In this document: positions 16,212 to 23,866 of the stretch, piece by piece
Layout: every line of letters begins with the position of its first letter
Position numbering within the stretch: the first letter of the stretch is position 1
NCBI GenBank assembly: GCA_964501705.1
Contig: CAZCUQ010000007.1
Location: forward strand, 1-34,052
DNA from: RGIG4694 sp964501705
GTDB taxonomy: Bacteria > Bacillota > Clostridia > Oscillospirales > Ruminococcaceae
DNA length: 34,052 nt
Reading direction: 5' to 3'
The notes under the pieces: generated by a model
What the model was told of the DNA's origin: nothing
Seen by the model: the letters and a program-made list of their open reading frames with translations, nothing else
Databases searched by the model: none
Translations under genes and position numbers: made by a program

Positions 16212-18350
16212 TCATTTGCTGTCTTTAAGCACAAAATCGATCTTCCCCGCGCAAACATCCGCTTTTGCGCAAATGACCGCAACAGAGTTTCCGATCTTGT
16301 AAACAGCCTCGCCGCCGCGCGACAGGGTGAAATGCCCGTCAAAATCGTAAGAACCTTCGGGGAGAGTTTCTATTCTTACAAAGCCCTCGATGCTGTTCTC
16401 AAGCTCGACATAAAAGCCGTATTCCGTGACGGAAGAGATTATTCCCGTGAATTCTTCTCCTATATGCCCTGACATATATTCTGCGGTGTAGCAGTCCTCG
16501 CAGTCTCTTTCAAGGCGCATTGCTGTTATTTCGCATTCGCTCGAACGAGACGACGCTTCCTTTGCGAAAGCGGAATATTTCTTGATTATCGTTTTTTCGG
16601 GAAGCTTGTTGTAGCAAAGATCGGTAAGGATCCTGTGGATGGCAAGATCGGGATAACGTCTTATCGGAGACGTAAAATGCGAATAATCATCCAGAACAAG
16701 TCCGAAATGTCCCAAAGGCTCATCAGAATATTTTGCCTTCGCCATAGAGCGCAGAACCATATTGTTGATAAGAAGCTCATATGGTGTGCCCTTGCTCTTT
16801 CGGAGAATCTCCGCAAGATGTACGGGCTTTGCGTTTGTGAATTTCGGCACGGGGATATTAAGTCTTGCGAGGACCTCTTTAAGCTCCGATATCTTTTCCG
16901 GAGAAGGATTTTCATGCACTCTGTAAACAAAGGGAACTTCTCTTTCTCTCGCAAGCCTTGCGGCGCAGGTATTTGCCATAAGCATGAATTCCTCGATGAT
17001 AAGCTCGGATTTTCCGCGTTTCTTCGGGAGAACGTCAACGCATACGCCGTCATCGTCAAGGATAAGCTTACATTCGGGAGTTTCTATCTGAGGAGCGCCT
17101 CTTTTGATTTTTTTCGCGGTGAGAATTTCCGCAAGCTCCTCCATGGCGAAGATCATTTCGGTCAAGCCCTCATATTTTTTTGCAATCTCTTCGGGGACGC
17201 TGCCGCCTGAGCTTTCCGCGTCCAGAATCCGGTTTATCTCGGAATAAACTCCCTTTACGCGCGAACGGATAACGCTCTTGCTGAATTTATATTTTTTTAT
17301 ATTTCCCTCTTCGTCAAGATTCATTATGCAGGAAAAAGCGAGTCTGTCCTCATTCGGATTAAGTGAGCATATCCCGTTTGACAATTCTTTCGGCAGCATG
17401 GGAATTACCTTATCCGCATAATATATCGAAGTGCCTCTGAAAAAAGCGTCCTCGTCCAGGTGCGAGCCTTTTTTCACGTAATGCGAAACGTCGGCGATAT
17501 GAACGCCGAGAGTATATCCCTCATAGGTTTTTTTCACGGAAACGGCATCGTCTATATCTTTTGTATCCGCTCCGTCTATAGTAAATATGATCTCGTCCCG
17601 CAGATCGAGTCTGCGGGAAATTTCTTCGCGCGATATTTTCATTCTGCCGATAATTTCAGCCTCGGACAGAACATCGGGCGGGAAAACGGTTTCGATGCCG
17701 TTAATATGAAGATAAGCTTCCGCGCTGCTCGAAGCCTTGTCAGCGCTTCCGAATATTCCCGTAATACGGCATCTGTGTTCGCTGTGGCGTTCTCCCCTGT
17801 GAGAGATTTCGGCAAGGACCTTATCGCCCGCCTTTGCCTTTACTTTCATTTTGGATATTTCGATAAGCTCCTTTGAAAAGGAATCGGGACGGACATAAAG
17901 TCTGCCCTCAGATTTTTCTATCTTTCCGGTAAACTCGGATAAATTTTCCTCCAGGATCCTGACAACTTCTCCTTCGGGAGATTCTCCTCTTCTTTCTCTG
18001 TTTGAAAGATCCTTTGCGAGTACCTTGTCTCCGGGCATAGCGCCCTTTAAATATTTTCCCGGAACAAAGACCTCGGTGCCGTCGTCCTTTTTAATAAATC
18101 CGAAAGTACGCGCAATTCTCACAACCTCAGCCGTATATATCCCGTAAGACGCACAGAGAACAAATCCCGCCTTTCTTTCAAAGATAATTCCGTCTTTTTT
18201 AAGTTCGGTCAAAGCCTCCTTGAATTTATCGGGAAGCGGATGGCGTCCCTTGCATTTATTGTAGAGATCCTTAAATGGAACGCATTTTCTGTCGTTCTGT
18301 TTTAAAATTTCTTTTATTCTTGTTTTGTAGATTTCGGTATATTCTGTCAT
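16212..18350 (-). CDS. rnr: Ribonuclease R
   Basis: Processive 3'-to-5' exoribonuclease that degrades structured RNA and takes part in RNA quality control. The 712 residues run in the family order: an N-terminal winged-helix region (1-65), cold-shock-like RNA-binding domains (~65-230), the RNB catalytic domain (~245-570) with the metal-binding FTIDGADTKDIDDAV, GVHIADVSHYV and SPIRRYPDL, and a C-terminal S1 domain (~630-710; GEEFTGIISSVTEYGFYVELEN). Length is typical for Firmicutes (about 710-780). The ATG at 18350 has GGGAGGA upstream and a full promoter at 18391-18419. In many Firmicutes smpB follows; here it does not. Confidence 0.96.
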   Translation of the reverse strand: MTEYTEIYKTRIKEILKQNDRKCVPFKDLYNKCKGRHPLPDKFKEALTELKKDGIIFERKAGFVLCASYGIYTAEVVRIARTFGFIKKDDGTEVFVPGKYLKGAMPGDKVLAKDLSNRERRGESPEGEVVRILEENLSEFTGKIEKSEGRLYVRPDSFSKELIEISKMKVKAKAGDKVLAEISHRGERHSEHRCRITGIFGSADKASSSAEAYLHINGIETVFPPDVLSEAEIIGRMKISREEISRRLDLRDEIIFTIDGADTKDIDDAVSVKKTYEGYTLGVHIADVSHYVKKGSHLDEDAFFRGTSIYYADKVIPMLPKELSNGICSLNPNEDRLAFSCIMNLDEEGNIKKYKFSKSVIRSRVKGVYSEINRILDAESSGGSVPEEIAKKYEGLTEMIFAMEELAEILTAKKIKRGAPQIETPECKLILDDDGVCVDVLPKKRGKSELIIEEFMLMANTCAARLAREREVPFVYRVHENPSPEKISELKEVLARLNIPVPKFTNAKPVHLAEILRKSKGTPYELLINNMVLRSMAKAKYSDEPLGHFGLVLDDYSHFTSPIRRYPDLAIHRILTDLCYNKLPEKTIIKKYSAFAKEASSRSSECEITAMRLERDCEDCYTAEYMSGHIGEEFTGIISSVTEYGFYVELENSIEGFVRIETLPEGSYDFDGHFTLSRGGEAVYKIGNSVAVICAKADVCAGKIDFVLKDSK

Positions 18351-18390
18351 AATAAAATTCCTCCCGCGTAAAAATACAGTGCTTTGCTTT

Positions 18391-18419
18391 ATTATACCTC
18401 ATTTTTCCGATAAAGTCAA
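18391..18419 (-). promoter_or_regulatory. Sigma-A promoter of rnr
   Basis: TTGACT (18414-18419), a 17-bp spacer and TATAAT (18391-18396) on minus. It is divergent from the rodA promoter. Confidence 0.9.
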
Positions 18420-18525
18420 TAAAAAAACGGTCTGTATTCCAGCCGATATTGTTTAGTACTGTGCGGGAAGCCGGCGTTAATATATCACATTTTTGAAAAA
18501 ATTAAAGAATTTTATCCGAAAGATA

Positions 18526-18554
18526 TTGAAAATTTCCCGAACTTAGTGTATAAT
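18526..18554 (+). promoter_or_regulatory. Sigma-A promoter of rodA-galK
   Basis: TTGAAA (18526-18531), a 17-bp spacer and TATAAT (18549-18554), about 40 bp before the TTG start of rodA. Confidence 0.88.
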
Positions 18555-18593
18555 AATTTTGTAGACTTTTTATAGAGATCCGGGAGAAATGAC

Positions 18594-19739
18594 TTGAGTA
18601 AAATCTTTGAAAGAATTTTTGGATTTATATGCAGGCTCGATAAATGGCTGATCTTTCTTTCGTCGCTTCTCGGAGCAACGGGTGTTGTGCTCCTGTATTC
18701 GATAGTGCGTAACGGCGCGTCGACGATAGAAGTTACTCCGAGACTGTATAAAATGCAGCTTGTCGCGCTTATTGCGGGCGTTGCTGCGGCGATAGCGATA
18801 TCGGCGATAGATTATCATAAAATAGTAAAGCTGTGGGTGATATTTGTCCCCGCAAGCGTTATTCTTGTGGCTCTGACCTTTACGGATATGGGAGTTCTCG
18901 TCGAATCCACGGGGGACAGGGCATGGCTTCGGATAGGAAGCATTACCGTTCAGCCGTCGGAATTTCTTAAAATAGCGTTTATCTGTACTTTTTCGCTTCA
19001 TCTGTCAAAGGTCGGTGACAATATAAACAAATTCGGAAATGTCGTTCTGCTGCTTTTGCACGCGGCTGTGCCGATACTTATGATAATAGTTCAGGGCGAT
19101 GACGGAACAGCTCTTGTTTTTGCGTGCATTTGCGCGTGTATGCTGTTTTATGCGGGGATATCGTGGAAGTATATTCTTGCGGCGCTCATAGCCGCGCCGA
19201 TAGCGGGATATTTCGTCTGGACTGAGTTTATGAAGCCATATCAGAAGATGCGTTTTCTCGTGCTTTTCGACGAGGATCTCGATCCCCTGGGCTACGGATA
19301 TCATCAGAGATGCGGGAAAATAGCTCTGGGTTCGGGAAAAATATTTGGGAAAGGACTTATCTCCGATGATTTTACGGCCATACCCGAAGCACAGAACGAC
19401 TTTATTTTCGCATATCTCGGTCAGGCATTCGGGTTTATCGGCTGTGCTGCGGTGACTGTCGCCTTAACGCTTGTTATCCTGAAAATATTCCGCAGTTCGA
19501 GAACGGCAAAGGACGATCTGGGAAAGAATATCTGCGTGGGAATGTTTTCGCTTCTGCTTACGCACTGCATTTTGAATATAGGAATGGTTCTCGGTGTAAT
19601 GCCCGTTATAGGGGTGCCTCTTCCGATGCTGAGTCAGGGAGGCTCCGCGCTGTTGGCGTTCTATATCGGGATAGGGCTTGTAATGAGTACACATTCACAT
19701 TCGGAAAAGAATTACCGCGTTTTTTATGACGCGGAATAA
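18594..19739 (+). CDS. rodA: SEDS peptidoglycan polymerase RodA
   Basis: RodA polymerises lipid II into glycan strands during cell elongation, working with a class B PBP. The 381-residue protein is almost entirely membrane helices. Family motifs are clear: GDRAWLRIGSITVQPSEFLKI (QPSE at 120-123), the catalytic-region Asp269 in IPEAQNDFIFAYLGQ, and the late signature LPMLSQGGSALLAFYIGIG. The sequence matches RodA/FtsW/SpoVE; the lack of long termini and the PBP2-like protein at 8131-10608 favour RodA. The start is TTG: GGGAG lies 7 nt upstream, and the ATG at 18588 reads into a stop at once. galK follows 14 bp later, an unusual operon partner. Confidence 0.93.
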   Translation: MSKIFERIFGFICRLDKWLIFLSSLLGATGVVLLYSIVRNGASTIEVTPRLYKMQLVALIAGVAAAIAISAIDYHKIVKLWVIFVPASVILVALTFTDMGVLVESTGDRAWLRIGSITVQPSEFLKIAFICTFSLHLSKVGDNINKFGNVVLLLLHAAVPILMIIVQGDDGTALVFACICACMLFYAGISWKYILAALIAAPIAGYFVWTEFMKPYQKMRFLVLFDEDLDPLGYGYHQRCGKIALGSGKIFGKGLISDDFTAIPEAQNDFIFAYLGQAFGFIGCAAVTVALTLVILKIFRSSRTAKDDLGKNICVGMFSLLLTHCILNIGMVLGVMPVIGVPLPMLSQGGSALLAFYIGIGLVMSTHSHSEKNYRVFYDAE

Positions 19740-19753
19740 TATGGGGGATATAT

Positions 19754-21010
19754 ATGGTAAACATCGAAAAAATCAAGGATACGCTTATTATGCTCTACGG
19801 GGAGGAGGCTCTTCCCTATGAAACGGAGCGCTTTCGGAAGGCGGCGGACAAATTTACGGAATATTTCGGATATTCCGAAAACATGAGAATATTTACCGCT
19901 CCCGGAAGAACGGAAGTCGGAGGAAATCACACGGATCACAACAGAGGGTGCGTTCTTGCGGCTTCGATAGGACTTGACGCGCTTGCTGTCGTCTCGCCGT
20001 CCGGCGATAATATCGCGGAAATAATATCGGAAGGTTTTGAGATATCACCCGTTGACATTTCCGATCTGTCGGTGAAAAGGGAAGAAGAGGGAAAAACGGA
20101 GGGTCTTATCAGAGGAATTGCCGCAGGACTTAAAAACGAGGGCTGTTCTCTTCGCGGATTCAAGGCATATATAACATCTGATGTTATTTCGGGGAGCGGA
20201 CTTTCTTCATCGGCGGCTTTCGAGGTTCTTATAGGAAATATTTTCGCGGGGATATGCGGCTTTGAAGTTTCTGACGTTAAGATAGCTCAGATATCTCAGT
20301 TTGCGGAGAATAAGTATTTCGGCAAGCCGTGCGGACTTATGGATCAGATGGCGTCTTCCGTCGGAGGATTCATCACCGTTGATTTCAAGGACGCCGAAAA
20401 CCCGAAAACAGAAAAGTTCGGCGTTGATTTTACAAAGTACGGCGTATCGCTTTACATAGTTGATACAAAGGGAAGCCATGCGGATCTGACGGATGATTAC
20501 GCTTCGGTTCCCGCAGAGATGAAATCCGTAGCAAGGGTATTCGGCAAAGGCGAGCTTCGCGATATCACAAAGGAGCAGCTCTGGGAGAAAGCTGCCGAGG
20601 TGCGTGAAAAATGCGGAGACAGGGCGCTTTCGAGAGCTTTTCATTTCTTTGATGAAAGCAGGCGTGCGGAGGATGAATTCAATGCTCTTAAAAGTGATAA
20701 CATCAAGGGGTTCTTCCGTCTTGTGAACGAAAGCGGGGACAGCTCGTATAAGTTTTTGCAGAACATTTTCAGTACAAAAAATCCCCGTGAACAGGCACTT
20801 GTTCTCGGACTTTACGCCGCAAAGGAGGTTCTGGGAGGCGAAGGAGCTTCAAGAGTTCACGGAGGCGGATTCGCGGGAACAATACAGTGCTTCGTTCCGA
20901 ACGGCAAGGCAGGGGAGTTTACCGAGAAAATGGAAAAGCTTTTCGGAAAGGGGTGCTGCTATAAGCTGTACATCCGTCCTGTCGGGGGATATGAAATAAA
21001 GCTGATATAA
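19754..21010 (+). CDS. galK: Galactokinase (GHMP kinase family)
   Basis: Phosphorylates galactose to galactose 1-phosphate in the Leloir pathway. The 418 residues hold the sugar-binding signature APGRTEVGGNHTDHN (49-63), the ATP-binding GHMP motif ISGSGLSSSAAFE (145-157), the catalytic base Asp197 in CGLMDQMASS, and the C-terminal GGGFAGTIQCF. Residues GRTEVGGNHTDHN differ slightly from the E. coli form (GEHTDYN), so specificity for a related sugar such as N-acetylgalactosamine cannot be excluded. No galT or galE lies beside it. GGGGGA precedes the ATG and a strong terminator follows. Confidence 0.9.
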   Translation: MVNIEKIKDTLIMLYGEEALPYETERFRKAADKFTEYFGYSENMRIFTAPGRTEVGGNHTDHNRGCVLAASIGLDALAVVSPSGDNIAEIISEGFEISPVDISDLSVKREEEGKTEGLIRGIAAGLKNEGCSLRGFKAYITSDVISGSGLSSSAAFEVLIGNIFAGICGFEVSDVKIAQISQFAENKYFGKPCGLMDQMASSVGGFITVDFKDAENPKTEKFGVDFTKYGVSLYIVDTKGSHADLTDDYASVPAEMKSVARVFGKGELRDITKEQLWEKAAEVREKCGDRALSRAFHFFDESRRAEDEFNALKSDNIKGFFRLVNESGDSSYKFLQNIFSTKNPREQALVLGLYAAKEVLGGEGASRVHGGGFAGTIQCFVPNGKAGEFTEKMEKLFGKGCCYKLYIRPVGGYEIKLI

Positions 21011-21012
21011 CA

Positions 21013-21042
21013 AAAAAAGCTCCCGAAAACGGGAGCTTTTTT
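21013..21042. terminator. Bidirectional terminator of galK and tRNA-Arg
   Basis: AAAAAAGCTCCCG, an AAAA loop, CGGGAGC and a six-T run. Three bases separate it from the tRNA 3' end on minus, where the A run gives the T tract for the tRNA transcript. Confidence 0.93.
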
Positions 21043-21045
21043 CAG

Positions 21046-21119
21046 CGCGCTGTGGGGGACTCGAACCCTCGGCCTACTGATTCGTAGTCAGTCACTCTAT
21101 CCAACTGAGCTAACAGCGC
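21046..21119 (-). tRNA. tRNA-Arg (anticodon ACG)
   Basis: On minus the 74-nt sequence folds into a full cloverleaf: acceptor GCGCTGT / ACAGCGC with discriminator G, D-arm TAGCTCAGTTGGATAGAG, anticodon stem ACTGA / TCAGT with loop CTACGAA (anticodon ACG, to be modified to ICG), and T-arm GAGGGTTCGAGTCCCCC. CCA is not encoded. It has its own promoter at 21138-21166. Confidence 0.97.
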
Positions 21120-21137
21120 ATATCAATCAATATTATA

Positions 21138-21166
21138 ATTATACATGATTTTCACGCTTATGTCAA
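21138..21166 (-). promoter_or_regulatory. Sigma-A promoter of tRNA-Arg
   Basis: TTGACA (21161-21166), a 17-bp spacer and TATAAT (21138-21143) on minus: full consensus, as expected for a stable RNA gene. Confidence 0.93.
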
Positions 21167-21206
21167 GCGATTCGGAAGATTTTACAAAATATTCATATTT
21201 ATATAA

Positions 21207-21249
21207 ATAAAAAAAGATTCCCCCGCGTTTATAAAACGCGGGGGAATCT
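21207..21249 (-). terminator. Terminator of the solenoid-repeat gene
   Basis: A 16-bp GC-rich stem (21215-21230 with 21234-21249, core ATTCCCCCGCG) and a three-base loop, followed on minus by TTTTTTTATTTATA. It ends the gene at 21270. Confidence 0.93.
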
Positions 21250-21269
21250 AAATAATGCCGTAAAGTAAA

Positions 21270-22355
21270 TTATGCAGGGAAAGTAGTTACATTTTCGGCT
21301 GAAATCACTCCGCCGTCACCCTTTTTGCTGTTGATAAGCGACATGACTCTTTCGGGTAGCGTTATATTTGAAATGTTTATCACCAGTCCGTCTGAAGGAT
21401 AACCTGTACCTATCATGTTGTCGATATTATCGGCGGACACGTTCGCGTTTAAAAATGTCACGACGCACCCGTCGCAGAGCTTTGCGATTATCTCGGACAT
21501 TCCGAGACTTGTCATCTGAACATTTGTAAAAGAAAATACAGCGCCGTCAATGGGAGAACCTATGATGATTTTTTCAAACGGTTCACTATTTGGATTTATC
21601 CGGATATTTGAAAAATTGACTACGCTCCCGTCGTCCAGACCGTTAAGAAGCTCCGCAAATTCCGATTCGGTAAACTCTCTGTTTGATATATTATTGCTGC
21701 CGGCAAAAGAGTTTACGTCCGAAAACGCGTTTCCGAGATTTTCGTGTACAGCCCGATTTGTTATGCCTTTAACGAAGTTTCCGAGATTTTCTCCCCATGA
21801 ATACTGAAAGCTGTCGGAGCAGTTGTTTGTTTCTCTGTTTTTCAGCTCCGCGAGAGTGAGATTTTGAAGAGCGTTGTAAGCGCTGTTATCGAAAGCCTTC
21901 ATAAATCTTGCGACAGAGTGCTGAGAAACAAAGGTAATGCGCCAGTTTTCGTTTTCTCCCGTATTAAACGGCAGCTCGAAAACCCTTAAAACGCCGTTTC
22001 TTTCTTCCTTGCTGATTGTCGGCGCGAATTTGTCATCCTCAAGAGGAAAGGTCATTCTTTCCTCCCATGCATCCCTGAGATCGGCGAAAGCGTCGGTCGG
22101 GTAGAGATATACCCTGCAAACGCTGTCCCATGTCGAGCAGTATCCGCCCGAAACTGCAAAGCGAAAGATACAGTCGGTATTTTTCGGAAGAGTCTTTTCA
22201 CAGAATATCTGCGTCCAGCTCCATTTCCAGTCGCCTATTTCCCAGACCTCCGTATGTCCAAGATCTGTAGTGATGATCATTCTGTTGCCGACGTTTTCAT
22301 TACAGGTCGGATCGAACTTATATTCCCTTGCGTTAAATTCAATTACTTTACTCAT
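21270..22355 (-). CDS. Unrecognised protein with C-terminal ~26-residue solenoid repeats
   Basis: A 361-residue protein with no signal peptide or membrane segment. Residues 1-165 look like a beta-rich domain, unusually full of Trp and Cys (EVWEIGDWKWSWTQIFCEK; CSTWDSVCRVYLYP). Residues ~165-230 are a polar linker rich in Asn. Residues ~233-361 hold five repeats marked by Asp-Gly at 242, 270, 295, 322 and 347, each reading roughly DG-x-V-[VIF]-x-[FI]-x-N-[IVA]-x-[LIV], with 25-28 residues between them; this predicts a parallel-beta solenoid. I do not recognise the family. The ATG at 22355 has AGGAGG 8 nt upstream, but the frame stays open for 77 codons further (see 22356-22529). It ends in a strong terminator and is monocistronic. 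Confidence 0.8.
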   Translation of the reverse strand: MSKVIEFNAREYKFDPTCNENVGNRMIITTDLGHTEVWEIGDWKWSWTQIFCEKTLPKNTDCIFRFAVSGGYCSTWDSVCRVYLYPTDAFADLRDAWEERMTFPLEDDKFAPTISKEERNGVLRVFELPFNTGENENWRITFVSQHSVARFMKAFDNSAYNALQNLTLAELKNRETNNCSDSFQYSWGENLGNFVKGITNRAVHENLGNAFSDVNSFAGSNNISNREFTESEFAELLNGLDDGSVVNFSNIRINPNSEPFEKIIIGSPIDGAVFSFTNVQMTSLGMSEIIAKLCDGCVVTFLNANVSADNIDNMIGTGYPSDGLVINISNITLPERVMSLINSKKGDGGVISAENVTTFPA

Positions 22356-22529
22356 TTTATTTTCCTCCGTATTGGTATTCACGGTCGGAGATTGAGTAAA
22401 CAAAAGACGTATCGTACAGTCGTCACAAAAACTTGCCCGACCGCTTTTAACAAGCCCCTTTGCCCTTTTCGGGAAAGTGGTTCCGATTTGTTTTCCGTAT
22501 GCGTCTGTTACAATAATGTTTTTTTCTAT
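22356..22529 (-). other. In-frame, coding-looking 5' extension without a normal start codon
   Basis: The frame of the solenoid gene continues upstream without stop to TAG at 22587-22589. Its translation contains a compact module, NIIVTDAYGKQIGTTF then PKRAKGLVKSGRASF then CDDCTIRL, which looks like real protein (a short beta-hairpin, a basic helix, a final strand). No ATG or GTG lies in frame before it. An ATA at 22527-22529 follows AAGGGGGAAG and could be a non-standard start, or the module is a decayed gene end. The only in-frame TTG, at 22403, comes after the module. I have an impression that similar PKRAKGLVK modules precede other clostridial proteins, unverified. Confidence 0.5.
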
Positions 22530-22603
22530 GGGTATCTTCCCCCTTGCGCAGACTGTAAAAATATGTAATCTAATCTCTGTTTTTTGCTATGGGTGTCGTC
22601 CCC
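22517..22603 (-). repeat. Duplicated 26-bp element in the leader
   Basis: 22517-22542 and 22578-22603 match at 23 of 26 positions. On minus both read GGGGA(C/A)GA(C/T)ACCCATAG(C/A)AAAAAACA, so the duplicated part spans the ribosome-site-like G run and the putative ATA start. Arms ATGTAATC and GATTACAT (22604-22611 and 22563-22570) flank the first copy and can pair into an 8-bp stem starting at about the first transcribed base. Confidence 0.75.
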
Positions 22604-22615
22604 GATTACATTTAC

Positions 22616-22644
22616 ATTTTACCACTTTGTTCTTGATTTGTCAA
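22616..22644 (-). promoter_or_regulatory. Sigma-A promoter of the solenoid-repeat gene
   Basis: TTGACA (22639-22644), a 17-bp spacer and TAAAAT (22616-22621) on minus. Transcription would start near 22609, giving a structured leader of about 250 nt before the ATG at 22355. Confidence 0.8.
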
Positions 22645-22683
22645 GTCAAATTTCCGATATCGTTGACTATACATTATTTTCCA

Positions 22684-22712
22684 TTGACAAAATGTCAAAA
22701 ATGTTGTATAAT
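22684..22712 (+). promoter_or_regulatory. Sigma-A promoter of radC
   Basis: TTGACA (22684-22689), a 17-bp spacer and TATAAT (22707-22712), about 65 bp before the radC start. Confidence 0.92.
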
Positions 22713-22776
22713 TAAGCAAATTATGAACGATTAGGCAATATTCTCCTAACGGAATTAACGAAAGGCGAATGATGAT

Positions 22777-23559
22777 ATGTCTGAACCACAAAAACCCAAA
22801 AGCAAATCAGGCAGTTCAAAGAAAAATGAAAATGTTCACATCGGACATAGAGAAAGAATGAGAAAAAGATTCCTGGAAACAAATCTTGAGGGCTTTTCAG
22901 ATCATCAGATCGTGGAGTTTTTGCTGTTTTACGCAATTCCCCGTATGGATACAAACGTTATTGCACATAAGCTTATAGATCGTTTCGGTTCTATAGATAA
23001 GCTTATCGACGCGTCTCCCGAAGAACTGAGGCTCGCGGGATTATCGGAAAACGCGGTGGTTCTTTTTAAACTTATCCCGCAGATCGCAAATGTTTACTAT
23101 CTGGCACAGAGAATGGAAAAGGAATCGTATAGCAGCACTGCCGATCTGCAAATGCTGTTTGCGCCTCTTTTTGTCGGACTCGATCATGAGGAACTGAAAA
23201 TGGCTTGTTTCGATAATGATCTTTCTCTGATGGGCATCGTTAATATATCTCAGGGAAACAGAAACAGCACGGCGTTGGATATCAGAAAGATCATCGAGGA
23301 AGCGGCCGCTCACAAATGTGCATATGTAGCCATATCTCATAATCATCCTCATGTAAATCTGCTTGCTTCGCCGGAGGATGAAAGACTGACGGAAAAGATA
23401 CGGGAACTTCTGAGCGAAATCGGAATTGAGCTTATCGATCATATAATTGTAAACAGCCGCGGCGCGTATTCGATGAAATCAAAAACAATTATGTTTCATG
23501 AACATATCGAGAGAAAACTGAACAACAAACGGAAAACCCAAAAAAATAATTTCCCGTGA
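22777..23559 (+). CDS. radC: RadC family protein (JAMM/MPN+ domain)
   Basis: RadC proteins carry a JAMM metalloprotease-like domain; despite the name, a repair role is not well supported. The 260 residues have an N-terminal helix-hairpin-helix region (HRERMRKRFLE, SDHQIVEFLLFYAIPRMDTN) and a C-terminal JAMM domain (~125-245). The metal ligands are present: HNHP with His188 and His190, then SPED with Ser198 and Asp201, followed by ELLSEIGIELIDHIIV. The usual HNHPSGDP is HNHPHVNL here, a divergent loop. The ATG at 22777 lies about 11 nt after AAAGG, rather far, but the nearer ATGs are out of frame. It is a single gene with its own promoter. Confidence 0.92.
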   Translation: MSEPQKPKSKSGSSKKNENVHIGHRERMRKRFLETNLEGFSDHQIVEFLLFYAIPRMDTNVIAHKLIDRFGSIDKLIDASPEELRLAGLSENAVVLFKLIPQIANVYYLAQRMEKESYSSTADLQMLFAPLFVGLDHEELKMACFDNDLSLMGIVNISQGNRNSTALDIRKIIEEAAAHKCAYVAISHNHPHVNLLASPEDERLTEKIRELLSEIGIELIDHIIVNSRGAYSMKSKTIMFHEHIERKLNNKRKTQKNNFP

Positions 23560-23700
23560 AAGGTTCCGCGCTTGAGGTCGTATACAACAGCTTTTTCAAA
23601 CCGAAAAGCGAGTTTGTCTGTCAGACTTCATTCTTCCGGGGGGCGGGTATATCAGTCTGCTGATATTTGGACAGTCTGTTTCAATTTTAATCTTACATAT

Positions 23701-23739
23701 AAAAGAAGTCCCCGCTTTTAAAGTGCGGGACTTCTTTTC
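23701..23739. terminator. Bidirectional terminator between radC and rnfB
   Basis: AAAAGAAGTCCCCGC pairs with GCGGGACTTCTTTT with one bulged C. Both ends give T-rich tails (CTTCTTTTCATCC on plus, CTTCTTTTATATG on minus). It is well placed to end both the radC and the rnf transcripts. Confidence 0.7.
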
Positions 23740-23783
23740 ATCCTATGAAATTTCATGGGTTAATTGCCGACTTTTCGGAATAA

Positions 23784-23861
23784 CAGACTTCCTCTGAAAC
23801 AGCGTGCGGCTGACGGAAAAAGATTTGTCTGCAGGCGTGCGTCGGTTTTCGGGGAAGTCTG
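23784..23861. repeat. Structured 78-nt element, copy A
   Basis: It starts with CAGACTTCCTC and ends with GGGGAAGTCTG, which pair over 11 bp with one G-T; GAAA / TTTC extends this helix after one bulged T. Inside is a hairpin CAGC-GTGCG-GCTG and a second arm. It aligns with 33920-33998 over its whole length (GAAACAGCG, ACGGAAA, GTTTTC, GGGGA-GTCTG all shared). Copy A lies 5 bp after the rnfB stop codon on minus, ahead of the terminator at 23701-23739. The rest of the 307-bp gap (23560-23783) holds a small hairpin TATCAG / CTGATA at 23649-23664 and no gene. Confidence 0.7.
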
Positions 23862-23866
23862 ATGTA

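Noticed and set aside
22254..22568. A 104-codon open frame on plus upstream of radC
   Set aside because: It is antisense to the solenoid gene and its leader; no ribosome site, and the opposite strand carries the coherent protein sequence.
22578..22603. Guanidine-II (mini-ykkC) riboswitch
   Set aside because: Only one of the two hairpins has an ACGA-like loop, the stem is mismatched, and the gene is not a guanidine transporter or carboxylase.
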